A DNA stretch of 64,000 bases. Source: Pseudomonas sp. B21-023 (GTDB lineage: Bacteria; Pseudomonadota; Gammaproteobacteria; Pseudomonadales; Pseudomonadaceae). Positions 33,618 through 42,684 of this stretch are shown piece after piece. The notes under the pieces were generated by a model, which did no database searches, was not told where the DNA came from, and was given only the letters and a program-made list of their open reading frames with translations. The stretch's first letter is position 1, and every line of letters begins with the position of its first letter. Position numbers and translations under genes: made by a program. Where the stretch lies: NCBI RefSeq assembly GCF_024749165.1, contig NZ_CP087190.1:952001-1016000 (forward strand), given 5' to 3'.

Positions 33618-35159
33618 ATGAGTTCCCTGACCGCGCCTTCCGCCGCGCTGGCCGCCGCCCCTGCGCCGGCCGCCCCTGCGCAGACGGCGTTCGGCCTGCG
33701 GGTGGTGGTCGGGCTGTTCGGCGTGTTGCTGGCGGTGCTGTGCGCCGGGCTCAACGAGGCGGTGACCAAGATTTCCCTGAGCGACATCCGTGGCGCCATG
33801 GGCATCGGTGCCGACGAAGGCGCCTGGTTGCTGGCGGTGTACAGCGCCGCCTCGGTCTCGGCCATGGCCTTCGCGCCTTGGCTGGCGACCACCTTCTCGC
33901 TGCGCCGCTTCACCATGACCGCCGTCGGCCTGTTTGCCGTGCTCGGCCTGATCCAACCCTTCGCTCCCAACCTGCACAGCCTGATGTTGCTGCGTGTGCT
34001 GCAGGGCTTCGCCTCGGGCGCCTTGCCGCCGATGCTGATGAGCGTGGCGCTGCGCTTCCTGCCACCGGGCATCAAGATATATGGCCTGGCCTGCTATGCC
34101 CTGACCGCCACCTTCGGGCCCAACCTCGGCACGCCGCTGGCCGGGCTGTGGACCGAGTACGTCGGTTGGCAGTGGGCGTTCTGGCAGATCATCCTGCCGT
34201 CGCTGCTGGCAATCGCCTGTGTCGGCTGGGGCCTGCCCCAGGATCCGCTGCGCCTGGAGCGCTTCAGGCAATTGGACTGGCGCGGGGTGCTGCTTGGCCT
34301 GCCGGCGATCAGTTGCATCGTCCTTGGCCTGTCGCTGGGCGACCGCTGGGGCTGGTTCGACTCGCCGCTGATCTGCTGGCTGCTCGGTGGCGGCCTGCTG
34401 TTGCTGGTGCTGTTCATGTACAACGAGTGGTCCGAGCCATTGCCGTTCTTCCAGTTGCGCATGCTCTCGCGGCGCAACCTGAGCTTCGCCCTGGTGACCC
34501 TGGCCGGTGTGCTGGTGGTGTTGTCCGGGGTGGGCAGCATTCCTTCGGCGTACCTGGCGCAGATCCAGGGCTACCGCCCGGCGCAAACCAGCCCGCTGAT
34601 GCTGCTGGTGGCCATGCCGCAGTTGCTCGCCCTGCCGCTCACCGCAGCGCTGTGCAACATCCGCGCGGTGGACTGCCGTTGGGTGCTGGCCGTGGGCCTG
34701 GCGATGCTGGCGGCGTCGTGTGTGGGTAGCAGCCTGCTGACCTCGCAGTGGATTCGCGGCGACTTCTACCCCTTCTACCTGCTGCAGGTGTTCGGCCAGC
34801 CGATGGCGGTGCTGCCCTTGCTGATGCTCTCCACCAATGGCATGACCCCGCAGGAAGGGCCGTTCGCTTCCGCCTGGTTCAACACGGTCAAAGGATTGTC
34901 CGCGGTGATCGCCGGCGGCCTGCTCGACGCCCTTGGCACCCTGCGCCGGCATTTTCATTCCAACCACCTGGTCGACAGCCTGGGCAACGCGCCGCTGATC
35001 GACGACAACGCCGCTGGCCTGGCCAAGCGCATCCATGAACAGGCCCTGGTGCTGACCTCGGCCGACCTGTACCTGGTGATGGCGGGTATCGCCGTCGCCA
35101 TGATCTGCCTGATCCCCTTCGTGCCTACCCGGATCTTCCCGCCGCGTGCGGTGGCCTGA
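33618..35159 (+). CDS. MFS multidrug exporter, DHA2/EmrB family
   Basis: A 513-residue inner-membrane transporter with about 14 helices, as in the DHA2 family. It starts helix 1 at about residue 27 after a Pro/Ala-rich cytoplasmic N-terminus. Motif-like RVLQGFASGALPPMLMSVALRFLPP replaces the usual EmrB motif C region. It heads an operon with an EmrA-type adaptor and a NodT channel, so it should export drugs or other toxic compounds in one step across both membranes. Substrate unknown. Confidence 0.9.
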   Translation: MSSLTAPSAALAAAPAPAAPAQTAFGLRVVVGLFGVLLAVLCAGLNEAVTKISLSDIRGAMGIGADEGAWLLAVYSAASVSAMAFAPWLATTFSLRRFTMTAVGLFAVLGLIQPFAPNLHSLMLLRVLQGFASGALPPMLMSVALRFLPPGIKIYGLACYALTATFGPNLGTPLAGLWTEYVGWQWAFWQIILPSLLAIACVGWGLPQDPLRLERFRQLDWRGVLLGLPAISCIVLGLSLGDRWGWFDSPLICWLLGGGLLLLVLFMYNEWSEPLPFFQLRMLSRRNLSFALVTLAGVLVVLSGVGSIPSAYLAQIQGYRPAQTSPLMLLVAMPQLLALPLTAALCNIRAVDCRWVLAVGLAMLAASCVGSSLLTSQWIRGDFYPFYLLQVFGQPMAVLPLLMLSTNGMTPQEGPFASAWFNTVKGLSAVIAGGLLDALGTLRRHFHSNHLVDSLGNAPLIDDNAAGLAKRIHEQALVLTSADLYLVMAGIAVAMICLIPFVPTRIFPPRAVA

Positions 35160-35186
35160 AGCCGGGGCTGAATTCGAGATAGAAAG

Positions 35187-36248
35187 ATGACCAACAACCG
35201 CAAGACGCTCTTCATCGGCTCGGCACTCGCCGTGGCCGTGCTCGCCGCCCTGGTCGGCCCCTGGATGTTCGGCAGCGATCATCGCCAGCGCACCAACGAC
35301 GCCTACGTGACCGCCGACTACACGGTAGTGGCGCCGAAGGTGGCGGGCTTCATCAAGGAGGTGCTGGTGGAGGACAACCAGCAGGTGAGTGCCGGCCAGT
35401 TGCTGGCGACCATCGACCCGCGCGACTACCAGGCCGCGCTCGACGCCGCGCAGGCCCAGCTGTTGGTGGCCAGGGCGCAGAGCCTGGATGCCCGCGCCAC
35501 CCTCGAACGCCAGGCCTCGTTGATCGCCCAGGCCGAGGCGGCGGTGAAGGCGGCCCAGGCCGAGGCGGCCTTCGCCGACCACGAGGTGACCCGCTACAGC
35601 CGCTTGGCCGAGCAGGGCGCCGGCACCGTGCAGAATGCCCAGCAGGCGCGCAGCGGCGTCGACCAGGCCCGTGCGCGGTTGGCCAACAGCCAGGCGGCGC
35701 TGCTGGCCACGCGCAAGCAGGTGGACATCCTCAGCGCCCAGGTGGCCAGCGCCGATGGCCAGCTCAAGCGTGCCGAAGCCGGGCTGGAAAAAGCCCGGCT
35801 GGACCTGTCCTACACCCGCATCACCGCGCCGGTCGACGGCATGGTCGGTGAGCGCGCCCTGCGCATCGGGGCCTACGTCAATCCGGGGGCGCGGCTGCTG
35901 TCGGTGGTGCCGCTGGAGCGCGCCTATATTGTCGGCAACTTCCAGGAGACCCAACTGACCCATGTGCAACCGGGGCAACCGGTGAGTATCAGCGTCGATA
36001 CCTTCTCCGGTGAACAACTCCACGGCCGTGTCGAGAGCATCGCCCCGGCCACCGGGGTGACCTTCGCTGCCGTGAAGCCGGACAACGCCACCGGCAACTT
36101 CACCAAGGTGGTGCAGCGCATTCCGGTGAAGATCGTCTTCGATGACGGCCAGCCGCTGTTGGCGCGCCTGCGCGTGGGCATGTCGGTGGAAGCGACCATC
36201 GATACCCACGGCGACACGCTGGCCGGCAAAGAGGTGACTGCGCGATGA
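35187..36248 (+). CDS. EmrA/HlyD-type membrane-fusion protein
   Basis: A 353-residue adaptor with an N-terminal membrane anchor (about 8-27), split lipoyl domain (TNDAYVTADYTVVAPKVAGF and YTRITAPVDGMVGERALRIGAYV), a long alpha-hairpin rich in Ala/Gln (about 80-195), and a beta-barrel end. TNDAYV is the classic EmrA/HlyD signature. It lies between the MFS exporter and the NodT channel genes and overlaps the latter by 4 bp. Confidence 0.93.
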   Translation: MTNNRKTLFIGSALAVAVLAALVGPWMFGSDHRQRTNDAYVTADYTVVAPKVAGFIKEVLVEDNQQVSAGQLLATIDPRDYQAALDAAQAQLLVARAQSLDARATLERQASLIAQAEAAVKAAQAEAAFADHEVTRYSRLAEQGAGTVQNAQQARSGVDQARARLANSQAALLATRKQVDILSAQVASADGQLKRAEAGLEKARLDLSYTRITAPVDGMVGERALRIGAYVNPGARLLSVVPLERAYIVGNFQETQLTHVQPGQPVSISVDTFSGEQLHGRVESIAPATGVTFAAVKPDNATGNFTKVVQRIPVKIVFDDGQPLLARLRVGMSVEATIDTHGDTLAGKEVTAR

Positions 36249-37672
36249 GACGCCTGAGCCCTCTGCTGCTGGCCATGCTGCTGGCCGGCTGCACCCTCGG
36301 CCCGGACTTCCGGCGCCCGGACAGCGAGGCGCCCAAGGACTGGGCCCAGCTGCAAGGCGCTGCCGCGCCCAGCCAGCCGGTGGCCGAACCGCTGGAACTG
36401 CGCTGGTGGGACAGCTTCCATGACCCGCGCCTGAGCGCGCTGATCCAGAAGGTCACCGAACGCAACCTCGACCTGCGCATGGCCAGTGCCCGCCTGTTGC
36501 AAAGCCGCGCCTTGCGCAGCAGCGTGGCGGCGGACGAGCTGCCGGCGGTGGACGTGAACGCCGGGTACAGCCGTGCGCGCAACAGCGCCGAGGGGCTGAA
36601 CGACCCGTCCGGCAAGTCCGGCAAGTCGGCGTACAACCTCTGGCAAGGCGACCTGGTGGCCGGCTGGGAGCTTGACTTGTGGGGGCGTGTGCGCCGCCAG
36701 GTCGAGGCCGCCGACGCGAGCGTGGCGGTGGCGGAGAACGACCGCCGGGGCGTGCTGCTGGCCTTGCTTGCGGAAACCGCCGGCAACTACATCCAGTTGC
36801 GTGCCGTGCAGCACACCCTGGACATCACCCAGGACAACCTCAAGGTTGCCCGCCACAGCCTGAAGTTGTCCGAAGGTCGTCAGGCTGAAGGGGTCGCTAC
36901 CCGTCTCGACGTAGCCCAGGCCAGCGCCCTGGTTGCTTCGATCGAGGCGCGCCTGCCGACCCTGCAAGCCCGTCGCGACGACCTGATCAATGCCCTCGGC
37001 TTGCTCGCTGCCGAACCACCACGCAGCCTGCAGCGTGAGCTGCTGCAAGGTGGCGAGCTGCCCGCGCCGCAGCAGCGCTTCGCCATCGGCGTGCCTTCGG
37101 AGCTGGCCGAGCGCCGGCCGGACATTCGCCAGGCCGAGGCCCGCCTGCATGCCGCCACCGCCAGCATCGGCGTGGCCAAGGCGGACTTCTACCCGAGCAT
37201 CCGCTTGTCCGGGAGTGTCGGTTTCCAGGCCATGCAACTGTCCGATTTCGGCGGCTGGGATTCGCGCCGGTTCGCCTTCGGCCCGCAGCTGTCGCTGCCG
37301 ATCTTCGAGGGCGGGCGGCTCAAGGGCGCCCTGGAGCTGCGCGAGGCCCAGCAGCAGGAGGCGGCGCTGAACTACCGCAAGGTGGTGCTCGGTGCCTGGC
37401 ACGAGATCGACGACGTGCTGCGCCTGTACAACGCCAGCCAGCTACGTCGTGATCACCTGGCCGAGGCGGTGCGGCAGAACCGCATCGCCCTGGAGACCGC
37501 GCAGCGCCAGTACGTGGAAGGGGCGGTGGACTTTCTCAACGTGCTGACGGTGCAGTCGGCGCTGCTGGCCAGCGAGGAACAGTGGATCGACAGCTCGGCG
37601 GCGGTGTCGCAGGCGCTGGTCGGGCTATACAAGGCGCTGGGCGGCGGCTGGCAGGCGTTCGATCAGGTTTGA
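36245..37672 (+). CDS. NodT-family outer-membrane efflux lipoprotein
   Basis: A 475-residue TolC-like channel with lipobox LAGC (Cys16) and two efflux repeats (WWDSFHDPRLSALIQKV near 60, VPSELAERRPDIRQAEARLH near 285). It is the last gene of the MFS-EmrA-NodT operon and completes a tripartite exporter. It is related to but distinct from the NodT gene at 25976. Confidence 0.92.
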   Translation: MRRLSPLLLAMLLAGCTLGPDFRRPDSEAPKDWAQLQGAAAPSQPVAEPLELRWWDSFHDPRLSALIQKVTERNLDLRMASARLLQSRALRSSVAADELPAVDVNAGYSRARNSAEGLNDPSGKSGKSAYNLWQGDLVAGWELDLWGRVRRQVEAADASVAVAENDRRGVLLALLAETAGNYIQLRAVQHTLDITQDNLKVARHSLKLSEGRQAEGVATRLDVAQASALVASIEARLPTLQARRDDLINALGLLAAEPPRSLQRELLQGGELPAPQQRFAIGVPSELAERRPDIRQAEARLHAATASIGVAKADFYPSIRLSGSVGFQAMQLSDFGGWDSRRFAFGPQLSLPIFEGGRLKGALELREAQQQEAALNYRKVVLGAWHEIDDVLRLYNASQLRRDHLAEAVRQNRIALETAQRQYVEGAVDFLNVLTVQSALLASEEQWIDSSAAVSQALVGLYKALGGGWQAFDQV

Positions 37673-37677
37673 AACGC

Positions 37678-37744
37678 ATCGCGGGGCAAGCCCGCTCCCA
37701 CGATGCCTTGTGTCGTCAGCGTGGGAGTGGGCTTGCCCCGCGAT
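37678..37744. repeat. REP pair
   Basis: Arms 37678-37702 and 37720-37744 are inverted copies (one mismatch) with core GCGGGGCAAGCCCGC. It sits between the convergent NodT and SDR genes. Confidence 0.88.
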
Positions 37745-37748
37745 GACC

Positions 37749-38573
37749 TCAGAGCGGTCGCAACAGCCCGAAACGCTTGCGCAACACCCAATCCAACAGC
37801 CTCTGCGGCAGGACCCGGGCCATCAACGGCAACGCTGTGCTGCCATTGCCGATACGCACCAGCGCCGGCACTGGCGACTTGCGCGTGGCGGCCAGCAGGC
37901 GCTGGGCAAACACCGCCGCCGAAGTCGGTCGGTCCTGCGAGGCTCGCGCCCGGGCCTGTACCTGTTCGCGCAACGGCCACCATGGGGAATCGCTCGCCAG
38001 TACCTGCTCGGCCTGTTGCTGGGCATTGCTGGCGAACTGCGAGGCGATCGCCCCCGGCTGCACTTCCATCACCCGAATGCCGAACGGCGCCAGCTCCAGG
38101 CGCAAGGTATCGGTCAGCCCGTGCACGGCGGCCTTCGACGCGCAGTACGCACCGGCGAATGGGGTGACCAGCACGCCCGAGACACTGCCGATGTTCACCA
38201 CCAGCCCACGCGAGCGGCGCAGCAGCGGGAACAGCGCGCGGGTCACGCCGACCAGGGCGAAGACATTGGTTTCGAACTGTTGGCGCATGGCCTCGACACC
38301 GCCGTCGAGCAGCGGGCCCATGGCGCCGTAGCCGGCGTTGTTGATGAGGATATCAAGGCCGCCGTGGCGGTCTTCCAGCTCGTCGGCCAGGCGGGTCAGT
38401 GCCTCGCCGTCATTTACATCCAGTTGGCGTGCGGCAAAGCCGGCGGCGAGCAGGGCGTCGACGTCGTCGGGCTTGCGGGCGGTGGCCCAGACTTCGTGGC
38501 CGGCATCGCGAAAGGCGTCGGCCAGGGCGCGGCCGATGCCGCTGGAACAACCGGTGATGAGGACGGTGGGCAT
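37749..38573 (-). CDS. Short-chain dehydrogenase/reductase
   Basis: A 274-residue classical SDR. TGCSSGIGRALA is the cofactor motif (about 7-18), NNAGYG is at about 84, a Ser lies in NIGSVSG, and the catalytic Y-x-x-x-K reads YCASK (about 150). The family is often named oxidoreductase/retinol-dehydrogenase-like. The ATG at 38573 gives MPTVLITGCSSGIGR. It is flanked by REP pairs on both sides, so it is probably a single-gene unit. Substrate unknown. Confidence 0.9.
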   Translation of the reverse strand: MPTVLITGCSSGIGRALADAFRDAGHEVWATARKPDDVDALLAAGFAARQLDVNDGEALTRLADELEDRHGGLDILINNAGYGAMGPLLDGGVEAMRQQFETNVFALVGVTRALFPLLRRSRGLVVNIGSVSGVLVTPFAGAYCASKAAVHGLTDTLRLELAPFGIRVMEVQPGAIASQFASNAQQQAEQVLASDSPWWPLREQVQARARASQDRPTSAAVFAQRLLAATRKSPVPALVRIGNGSTALPLMARVLPQRLLDWVLRKRFGLLRPL

Positions 38574-38617
38574 GGGGTAGGCCTTAGGTGTGGGAGGGTC
38601 GTAATGCCTGCCCCGGC

Positions 38618-38689
38618 CCTATCGCTGGCAAGCCAGCTCCCACAGGGATCACCGAAGCCCCTGTGGGAGCTGGCTTGCCAGCGATAGGG
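38618..38689. repeat. REP pair
   Basis: Arms 38618-38647 and 38659-38689 are near-perfect 30-bp inverted copies with core GCTGGCAAGCCAGCTCCCACAGG. It lies between two leftward genes. Confidence 0.88.
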
Positions 38690-38706
38690 CCGGTACAGGC
38701 AATGAA

Positions 38707-39171
38707 TCAATTGGCGAATGTACCTTGCAGATGCTCGGCACGAAACTCCAGGGTCTGCGGCCGATACCCCGAGCGCAGCGGCGGCACCGGCAGGCAATCA
38801 CTCCACTCGACGCCCGGCTGCAATTCGCCGGGACCGCGATAGCGGGGTGCTGCATAGGTATTCTCGGCAAGGTTCACGGTATCGCCGGGGGCATAGGCGG
38901 CCACGCGCCAGCGCAGTTCGGTCAGCGGCGCCTTGTTGCCGTTCTTCATGCGCACCTGCAGGGCGCGGTCGGCGGGGCACTGGTCGGGGGCGTAGGTCAG
39001 GCGAATGTCCAGGCGCGCCAGCTGCGAGGCCTCGCGGGTGTCCTGCCAGACCACCGCTAGCGCCACCAGGCCCAGGCCGCACACGGCGGCCAGGGAAATC
39101 GGCAGGGCCTTGGCCGGGTAACGCAGCAGCAGGACCAGCCAGGTGAGGATGAGCAGGGCGCCGATGATCAT
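38707..39171 (-). CDS. Conserved membrane protein, unknown function
   Basis: A 154-residue protein with two N-terminal hydrophobic segments (about 2-17 and 22-43) and a periplasmic domain of about 110 residues. The soluble part looks like an Ig-like beta domain (LDIRLTYAPDQCPADRALQVRMKNGN ... LTELRWRVAAYAPG) with two Cys (about 64 and 127) that could form a disulfide. Homologues have at times been called multidrug transporters, which the sequence does not support. It lies downstream of algA, across a REP pair. Confidence 0.7.
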   Translation of the reverse strand: MIIGALLILTWLVLLLRYPAKALPISLAAVCGLGLVALAVVWQDTREASQLARLDIRLTYAPDQCPADRALQVRMKNGNKAPLTELRWRVAAYAPGDTVNLAENTYAAPRYRGPGELQPGVEWSDCLPVPPLRSGYRPQTLEFRAEHLQGTFAN

Positions 39172-39266
39172 GGTGGGGCAGGCCTTGGTGGCGGGGGTTT
39201 GATCATCGTAGCGGGAAATGGGTATTGGCTCAAAAGCGGGAGGGCCTCGCCCTCCTTTCGCCGCTG

Positions 39267-39334
39267 CCCATCGCCGGCAAGCCGGCTCCCACAGGAATGT
39301 ACAAAGCCTGTGGGAGCCGGCTTGCCGGCGATGG
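39267..39334. repeat. REP pair after algA
   Basis: Arms 39267-39294 and 39307-39334 are perfect inverted copies with core CGCCGGCAAGCCGGCTCCCACAGG. GGGCCGCAAAGCGGCCC follows. This marks the 3' end of the alginate operon. Confidence 0.88.
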
Positions 39335-39355
39335 GCCGCAAAGCGGCCCCGGGGC

Positions 39356-40810
39356 TTACTGCGCGATGGTCTTCACCGAAACCCCACGCTCCACCGGCGT
39401 CGAGGTGCGCCCATACACATCCTCGAAGCGCTCGATGTCATCCTCGCCCAGGTAGCTGCCGGACTGCACCTCGATGATCTCCAGCGGGATCTTGCCTGGG
39501 TTGCGCAGGCGGTGCACCGAGGCGATGGGGATATAGGTGGACTGGTTCTCGGTCAGCAGGAACACGTTCTCGTCGCAGGTCACCTCAGCGGTGCCGGACA
39601 CCACGATCCAGTGCTCGGCGCGGTGGTGGTGCATCTGCAGCGACAGGCTGGCGCCCGGCTTGACGGTGATGTGCTTGACCTGGAACCGCCCGCCCATGTC
39701 CACCGAGTCGTACGAGCCCCAGGGGCGGTAGACTTCCAGGTGGTTCTGGGTTTCGCTGCGGCCCTGGGCGTCCAGCGTGTTGACCAGTTGCTTGACCCCC
39801 TGAACCTTGTCCTTGTGGGCGATCATCATGGCGTCCTTGGTTTCGACCACCACGATGTTCTCCAGGCCAATCACCGACACCAGCTTGCCATTGCCGTGAA
39901 TCATGCAGTTGTGGCTGTCCTGCACCACCACGTCGCCCTTCGTCACGTTGCCGTTGTCGTCCTTCTCGTGCACATCCCACAGCGACGACCAGCAGCCTAC
40001 GTCGCTCCAGCCGGCCGACAGCGGCACCACGCAGGCGCGCTGGGTCTTCTCCATCACCGCGTAGTCGATGGAGTTGTCCGGGCAGCAGGCAAAGGTGGCT
40101 TCGTCGATGCTCAGCACATCGGCGTCTTCGTCGCTGCGCTCCAGCGCCAGCAGGCAGGTGTCGTAGATATCCGGATCGTGCTTTTTCAGCTCCTCGAGGA
40201 AGCGGCTGGCGCGGAACAGGAACATGCCGCTGTTCCAGAAGTAGCCGCCGGCGCGGACGAACTCGTTGGCGCGCTTCTCGTCGGGTTTCTCGACGAACTG
40301 CGCGACCCGTGCCACGCCCTCGGGCAGCAGCGCGTCCTGGCTGGAGCGGATATAGCCGTAGCCGGTCTCGGGCTTGGTCGCCGGCACGCCGAACAGCACC
40401 ATCTCGCCGCGCTCGGCGGCCACGGTGGCCAGGGCCAGGGCCCGCTGCAGGGCCTTCTGGTCCTCGATCACGTGGTCGGCCGGGAGCACCAGCATCAGTT
40501 CGTCACGCCCTTCGTTGACCAGCTTCATCGCGGTCATGGCCACTGCCGGCGCGGTGTTGCGGCCGAACGGCTCCATGAGGATGGCCTGGGTTTCCAGCTT
40601 CAGCGCACCTAGCTGCTCCTGGACGATGAACTTGTGGTCCTTGTTGCAGACCACGATGGGGGTGTCCATGCCATCGAATACCAGGCGCTCGATGGTCTGC
40701 TGGAACAGCGTGTGTTCGCCGGTCAGGGCCAGGAACTGCTTGGGGAACTGCTTGCGCGACAGAGGCCACAGACGCGAACCGCTACCACCAGAAAGAATTA
40801 CCGGGATCAT
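39356..40810 (-). CDS. algA: Mannose-6-phosphate isomerase / mannose-1-phosphate guanylyltransferase
   Basis: A bifunctional cytosolic enzyme of 484 residues. It makes mannose-6-phosphate from fructose-6-phosphate and later GDP-mannose from mannose-1-phosphate. The guanylyltransferase part (1-340) opens with the nucleotide-binding motif LSGGSGSRLWPLSRKQFPKQF. The C-terminal cupin (about 345-480) carries the isomerase metal site (KPGASLSLQMHHHRAEHW). Two ATGs are in tandem; the second (40810) has GGAG 7 nt upstream and matches the usual MIPVILSGG start. It is the last gene of the operon. Confidence 0.97.
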   Translation of the reverse strand: MIPVILSGGSGSRLWPLSRKQFPKQFLALTGEHTLFQQTIERLVFDGMDTPIVVCNKDHKFIVQEQLGALKLETQAILMEPFGRNTAPAVAMTAMKLVNEGRDELMLVLPADHVIEDQKALQRALALATVAAERGEMVLFGVPATKPETGYGYIRSSQDALLPEGVARVAQFVEKPDEKRANEFVRAGGYFWNSGMFLFRASRFLEELKKHDPDIYDTCLLALERSDEDADVLSIDEATFACCPDNSIDYAVMEKTQRACVVPLSAGWSDVGCWSSLWDVHEKDDNGNVTKGDVVVQDSHNCMIHGNGKLVSVIGLENIVVVETKDAMMIAHKDKVQGVKQLVNTLDAQGRSETQNHLEVYRPWGSYDSVDMGGRFQVKHITVKPGASLSLQMHHHRAEHWIVVSGTAEVTCDENVFLLTENQSTYIPIASVHRLRNPGKIPLEIIEVQSGSYLGEDDIERFEDVYGRTSTPVERGVSVKTIAQ

Positions 40811-40845
40811 CATGTTTCTCCAATAGTCGTTTAGAGGCAGGGGGA

Positions 40846-41493
40846 TCAGTTGCTAGCCACGGGGCGAGTTACCCACACCGGCGACAGGCTGTTGCCGGAA
40901 CCGGTGACATACAGCACGGCCGCTTCGCCGCGCTCCAGGGCGACGGGCTTGACGTCGCCGACTTTCTTGTCGCCTGCATACAGGGCAAGGTTGACCTTGA
41001 CCGGATTGATTTCACGTTCGCCACGGCCCTTGGCCGCCACCGGCTTGACCACTTCGGTCTTGCCGTCGGCGGTCTTCAGGGTCAGTTGCTGGTCGCTGAG
41101 GTTCTGCACCCGCACCAGGGCTTTCTGCTTGTTCTTGAACGGTGGCTCCTCGATCAGCTGCGGGTTGCCGCCGCTGTTGTTGACCAGGGTGTAGTACTTG
41201 TCGGCGGCCAGCTTGACCGGCACGCTCTTGCCGCCGACCTGGGCGGTGTAGTCGCCGCCGGGCAGGAAGCTGAAGTCGCTGCTGGCCTGGGCGCCGACCT
41301 GCTTGATCTGGGTGTTGCCGACGCTGGCGGCGGTGGGGCTGCTGGCGGCGTTGTACAGGCGCACGAAGGTCGAGCCTTTCGGCGCGCTCGGGCCATAGAG
41401 GGCGGCGTCGGCGCCAGCGAAGGCCTGCATCGAGGCCAGGGTCAGGCCGGCGGCGAGGGTGAGGGCTTTGGCAATGGAAGTCTTGGTGGTCAT
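40846..41493 (-). CDS. algF: Alginate O-acetylation periplasmic protein AlgF
   Basis: A 215-residue periplasmic protein with a signal peptide cleaved after AFAGA (about 27). It forms two small beta domains, as known for AlgF, and is required with AlgI and AlgJ for O-acetylation of mannuronate. The ATG at 41493 has AGAGGA upstream; a 52-codon longer reading runs into algJ and was rejected. Confidence 0.95.
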   Translation of the reverse strand: MTTKTSIAKALTLAAGLTLASMQAFAGADAALYGPSAPKGSTFVRLYNAASSPTAASVGNTQIKQVGAQASSDFSFLPGGDYTAQVGGKSVPVKLAADKYYTLVNNSGGNPQLIEEPPFKNKQKALVRVQNLSDQQLTLKTADGKTEVVKPVAAKGRGEREINPVKVNLALYAGDKKVGDVKPVALERGEAAVLYVTGSGNSLSPVWVTRPVASN

Positions 41494-41513
41494 GTGCGTG
41501 TTCCTCTCTATCT

Positions 41514-42674
41514 TCAGTGGTCCGTCCGGTTGGACGACAGGGCCAGGTTTTCTTCGGATTTGCGGGAGTTCTTCAGCTGCGCGATCCACTGCGGATCGAA
41601 AGCGCTGAGGTCGTTCTTCATTGGCAGATACCGTTCGGGGAATTCCCACACCACGACCTGTGGCGGGGCGTTTTTGAAAGCATCGCTTTGCAGGTACTTG
41701 AGCATTGGCAGCAACGGCCCGTGGCCGTCTTCGGCGTAGTTGGCGACGTCGCTGCGCAGGGCCTGTTGCAAGGCGCCGAGGAAGTTCCAGTGCGGGTTGG
41801 CGCTGTAGCTGGTGCCTACCAGCGCCACCGGGATACGACTGTCGTCGAACAGCGCGTCGCCACCTTCGACGCCCTCGGCCTGCACCGGGTGGGTCTTGCG
41901 TTGTTGCAGGGTGTCGGGAGTGGGCAGCAGGTTGCTGAACAGTGGGTCCAACGGCAGGAAGTTGGTCAGGTCACCCTTGTACGGCGCGCTGGCGCCGGCC
42001 TCGGTGATGTACGCCTGTGGCTCGCCGGTGAGCAACTGCTGGCGGTCGACGGCTTCAGCCAACGATTGCGCAACCACTTCGGCGCCCATCGGCGTCCAGT
42101 GGGTGTCGGTGCGCAGGAATACCTGGCCGCGGGCCTTGGCCTGCTCCAGCGGCGCCAGCAGGTCGGGGGCGAACACATTGGCCTGGCGCGCCTGGGCGTG
42201 GAACTGGTTGAACAGGTCGTCGTGCAGGCTGGCCGGCGTCTCCTTGCCGATGTATTCGGAATAGAGGCGGGCCTTGGCCGGGACGATCGCCAGTACCAGT
42301 TGCACGCCCTGGCGTTGCAGTGCGTCGCGCACCCCACGCACCAGGGCCAGGTTGTCCTGCATCTGTTGCTGCGCGCCGACGGTGGGGTTGAATTCCTCGT
42401 CGGTGAACAGCCACTGGTCGCGGCCCAGCACCACGCCGGGGCGGCCTTCGTTGAACAGCTTGAAGTCCAGCGCGGCCCACAGGTTGGTGCCGACGCGCTT
42501 GATCGGGAACTGCTCGTCGTAGTGGGTTTCGGCGGCCTTGGCCAGCTTGCCGTCGAGCAGGGTCATCTGCCCGGTGCGGTTGAAACTTTCCAGCCCGCCG
42601 ACCGACCATGCGCCCAACCCGACCAGCAGGCCCATGAACGACAGCGAATAGGTGATACGAAGTGTCCGGTTCAT
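41514..42674 (-). CDS. algJ: Alginate O-acetyltransferase AlgJ
   Basis: A 386-residue SGNH-hydrolase-like acetyltransferase, anchored at the periplasmic face by an uncleaved N-terminal helix (about 5-26). The catalytic residues are visible: Asp and His in RTDTHWTPMGAE (about 190-196) and the nucleophilic Ser in LVGTSYSANPHWNF (about 285). It takes acetyl groups delivered by AlgI. It lies 10 bp after algI and 20 bp before algF. Confidence 0.96.
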   Translation of the reverse strand: MNRTLRITYSLSFMGLLVGLGAWSVGGLESFNRTGQMTLLDGKLAKAAETHYDEQFPIKRVGTNLWAALDFKLFNEGRPGVVLGRDQWLFTDEEFNPTVGAQQQMQDNLALVRGVRDALQRQGVQLVLAIVPAKARLYSEYIGKETPASLHDDLFNQFHAQARQANVFAPDLLAPLEQAKARGQVFLRTDTHWTPMGAEVVAQSLAEAVDRQQLLTGEPQAYITEAGASAPYKGDLTNFLPLDPLFSNLLPTPDTLQQRKTHPVQAEGVEGGDALFDDSRIPVALVGTSYSANPHWNFLGALQQALRSDVANYAEDGHGPLLPMLKYLQSDAFKNAPPQVVVWEFPERYLPMKNDLSAFDPQWIAQLKNSRKSEENLALSSNRTDH

Positions 42675-42684
42675 GATCGGGGCC

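Noticed and set aside
33612..36209. 865-codon leftward open frame opposite the MFS and EmrA genes
   Set aside because: Gln/Arg/His/Gly-rich low-complexity shadow of two clearly coding genes on the other strand.
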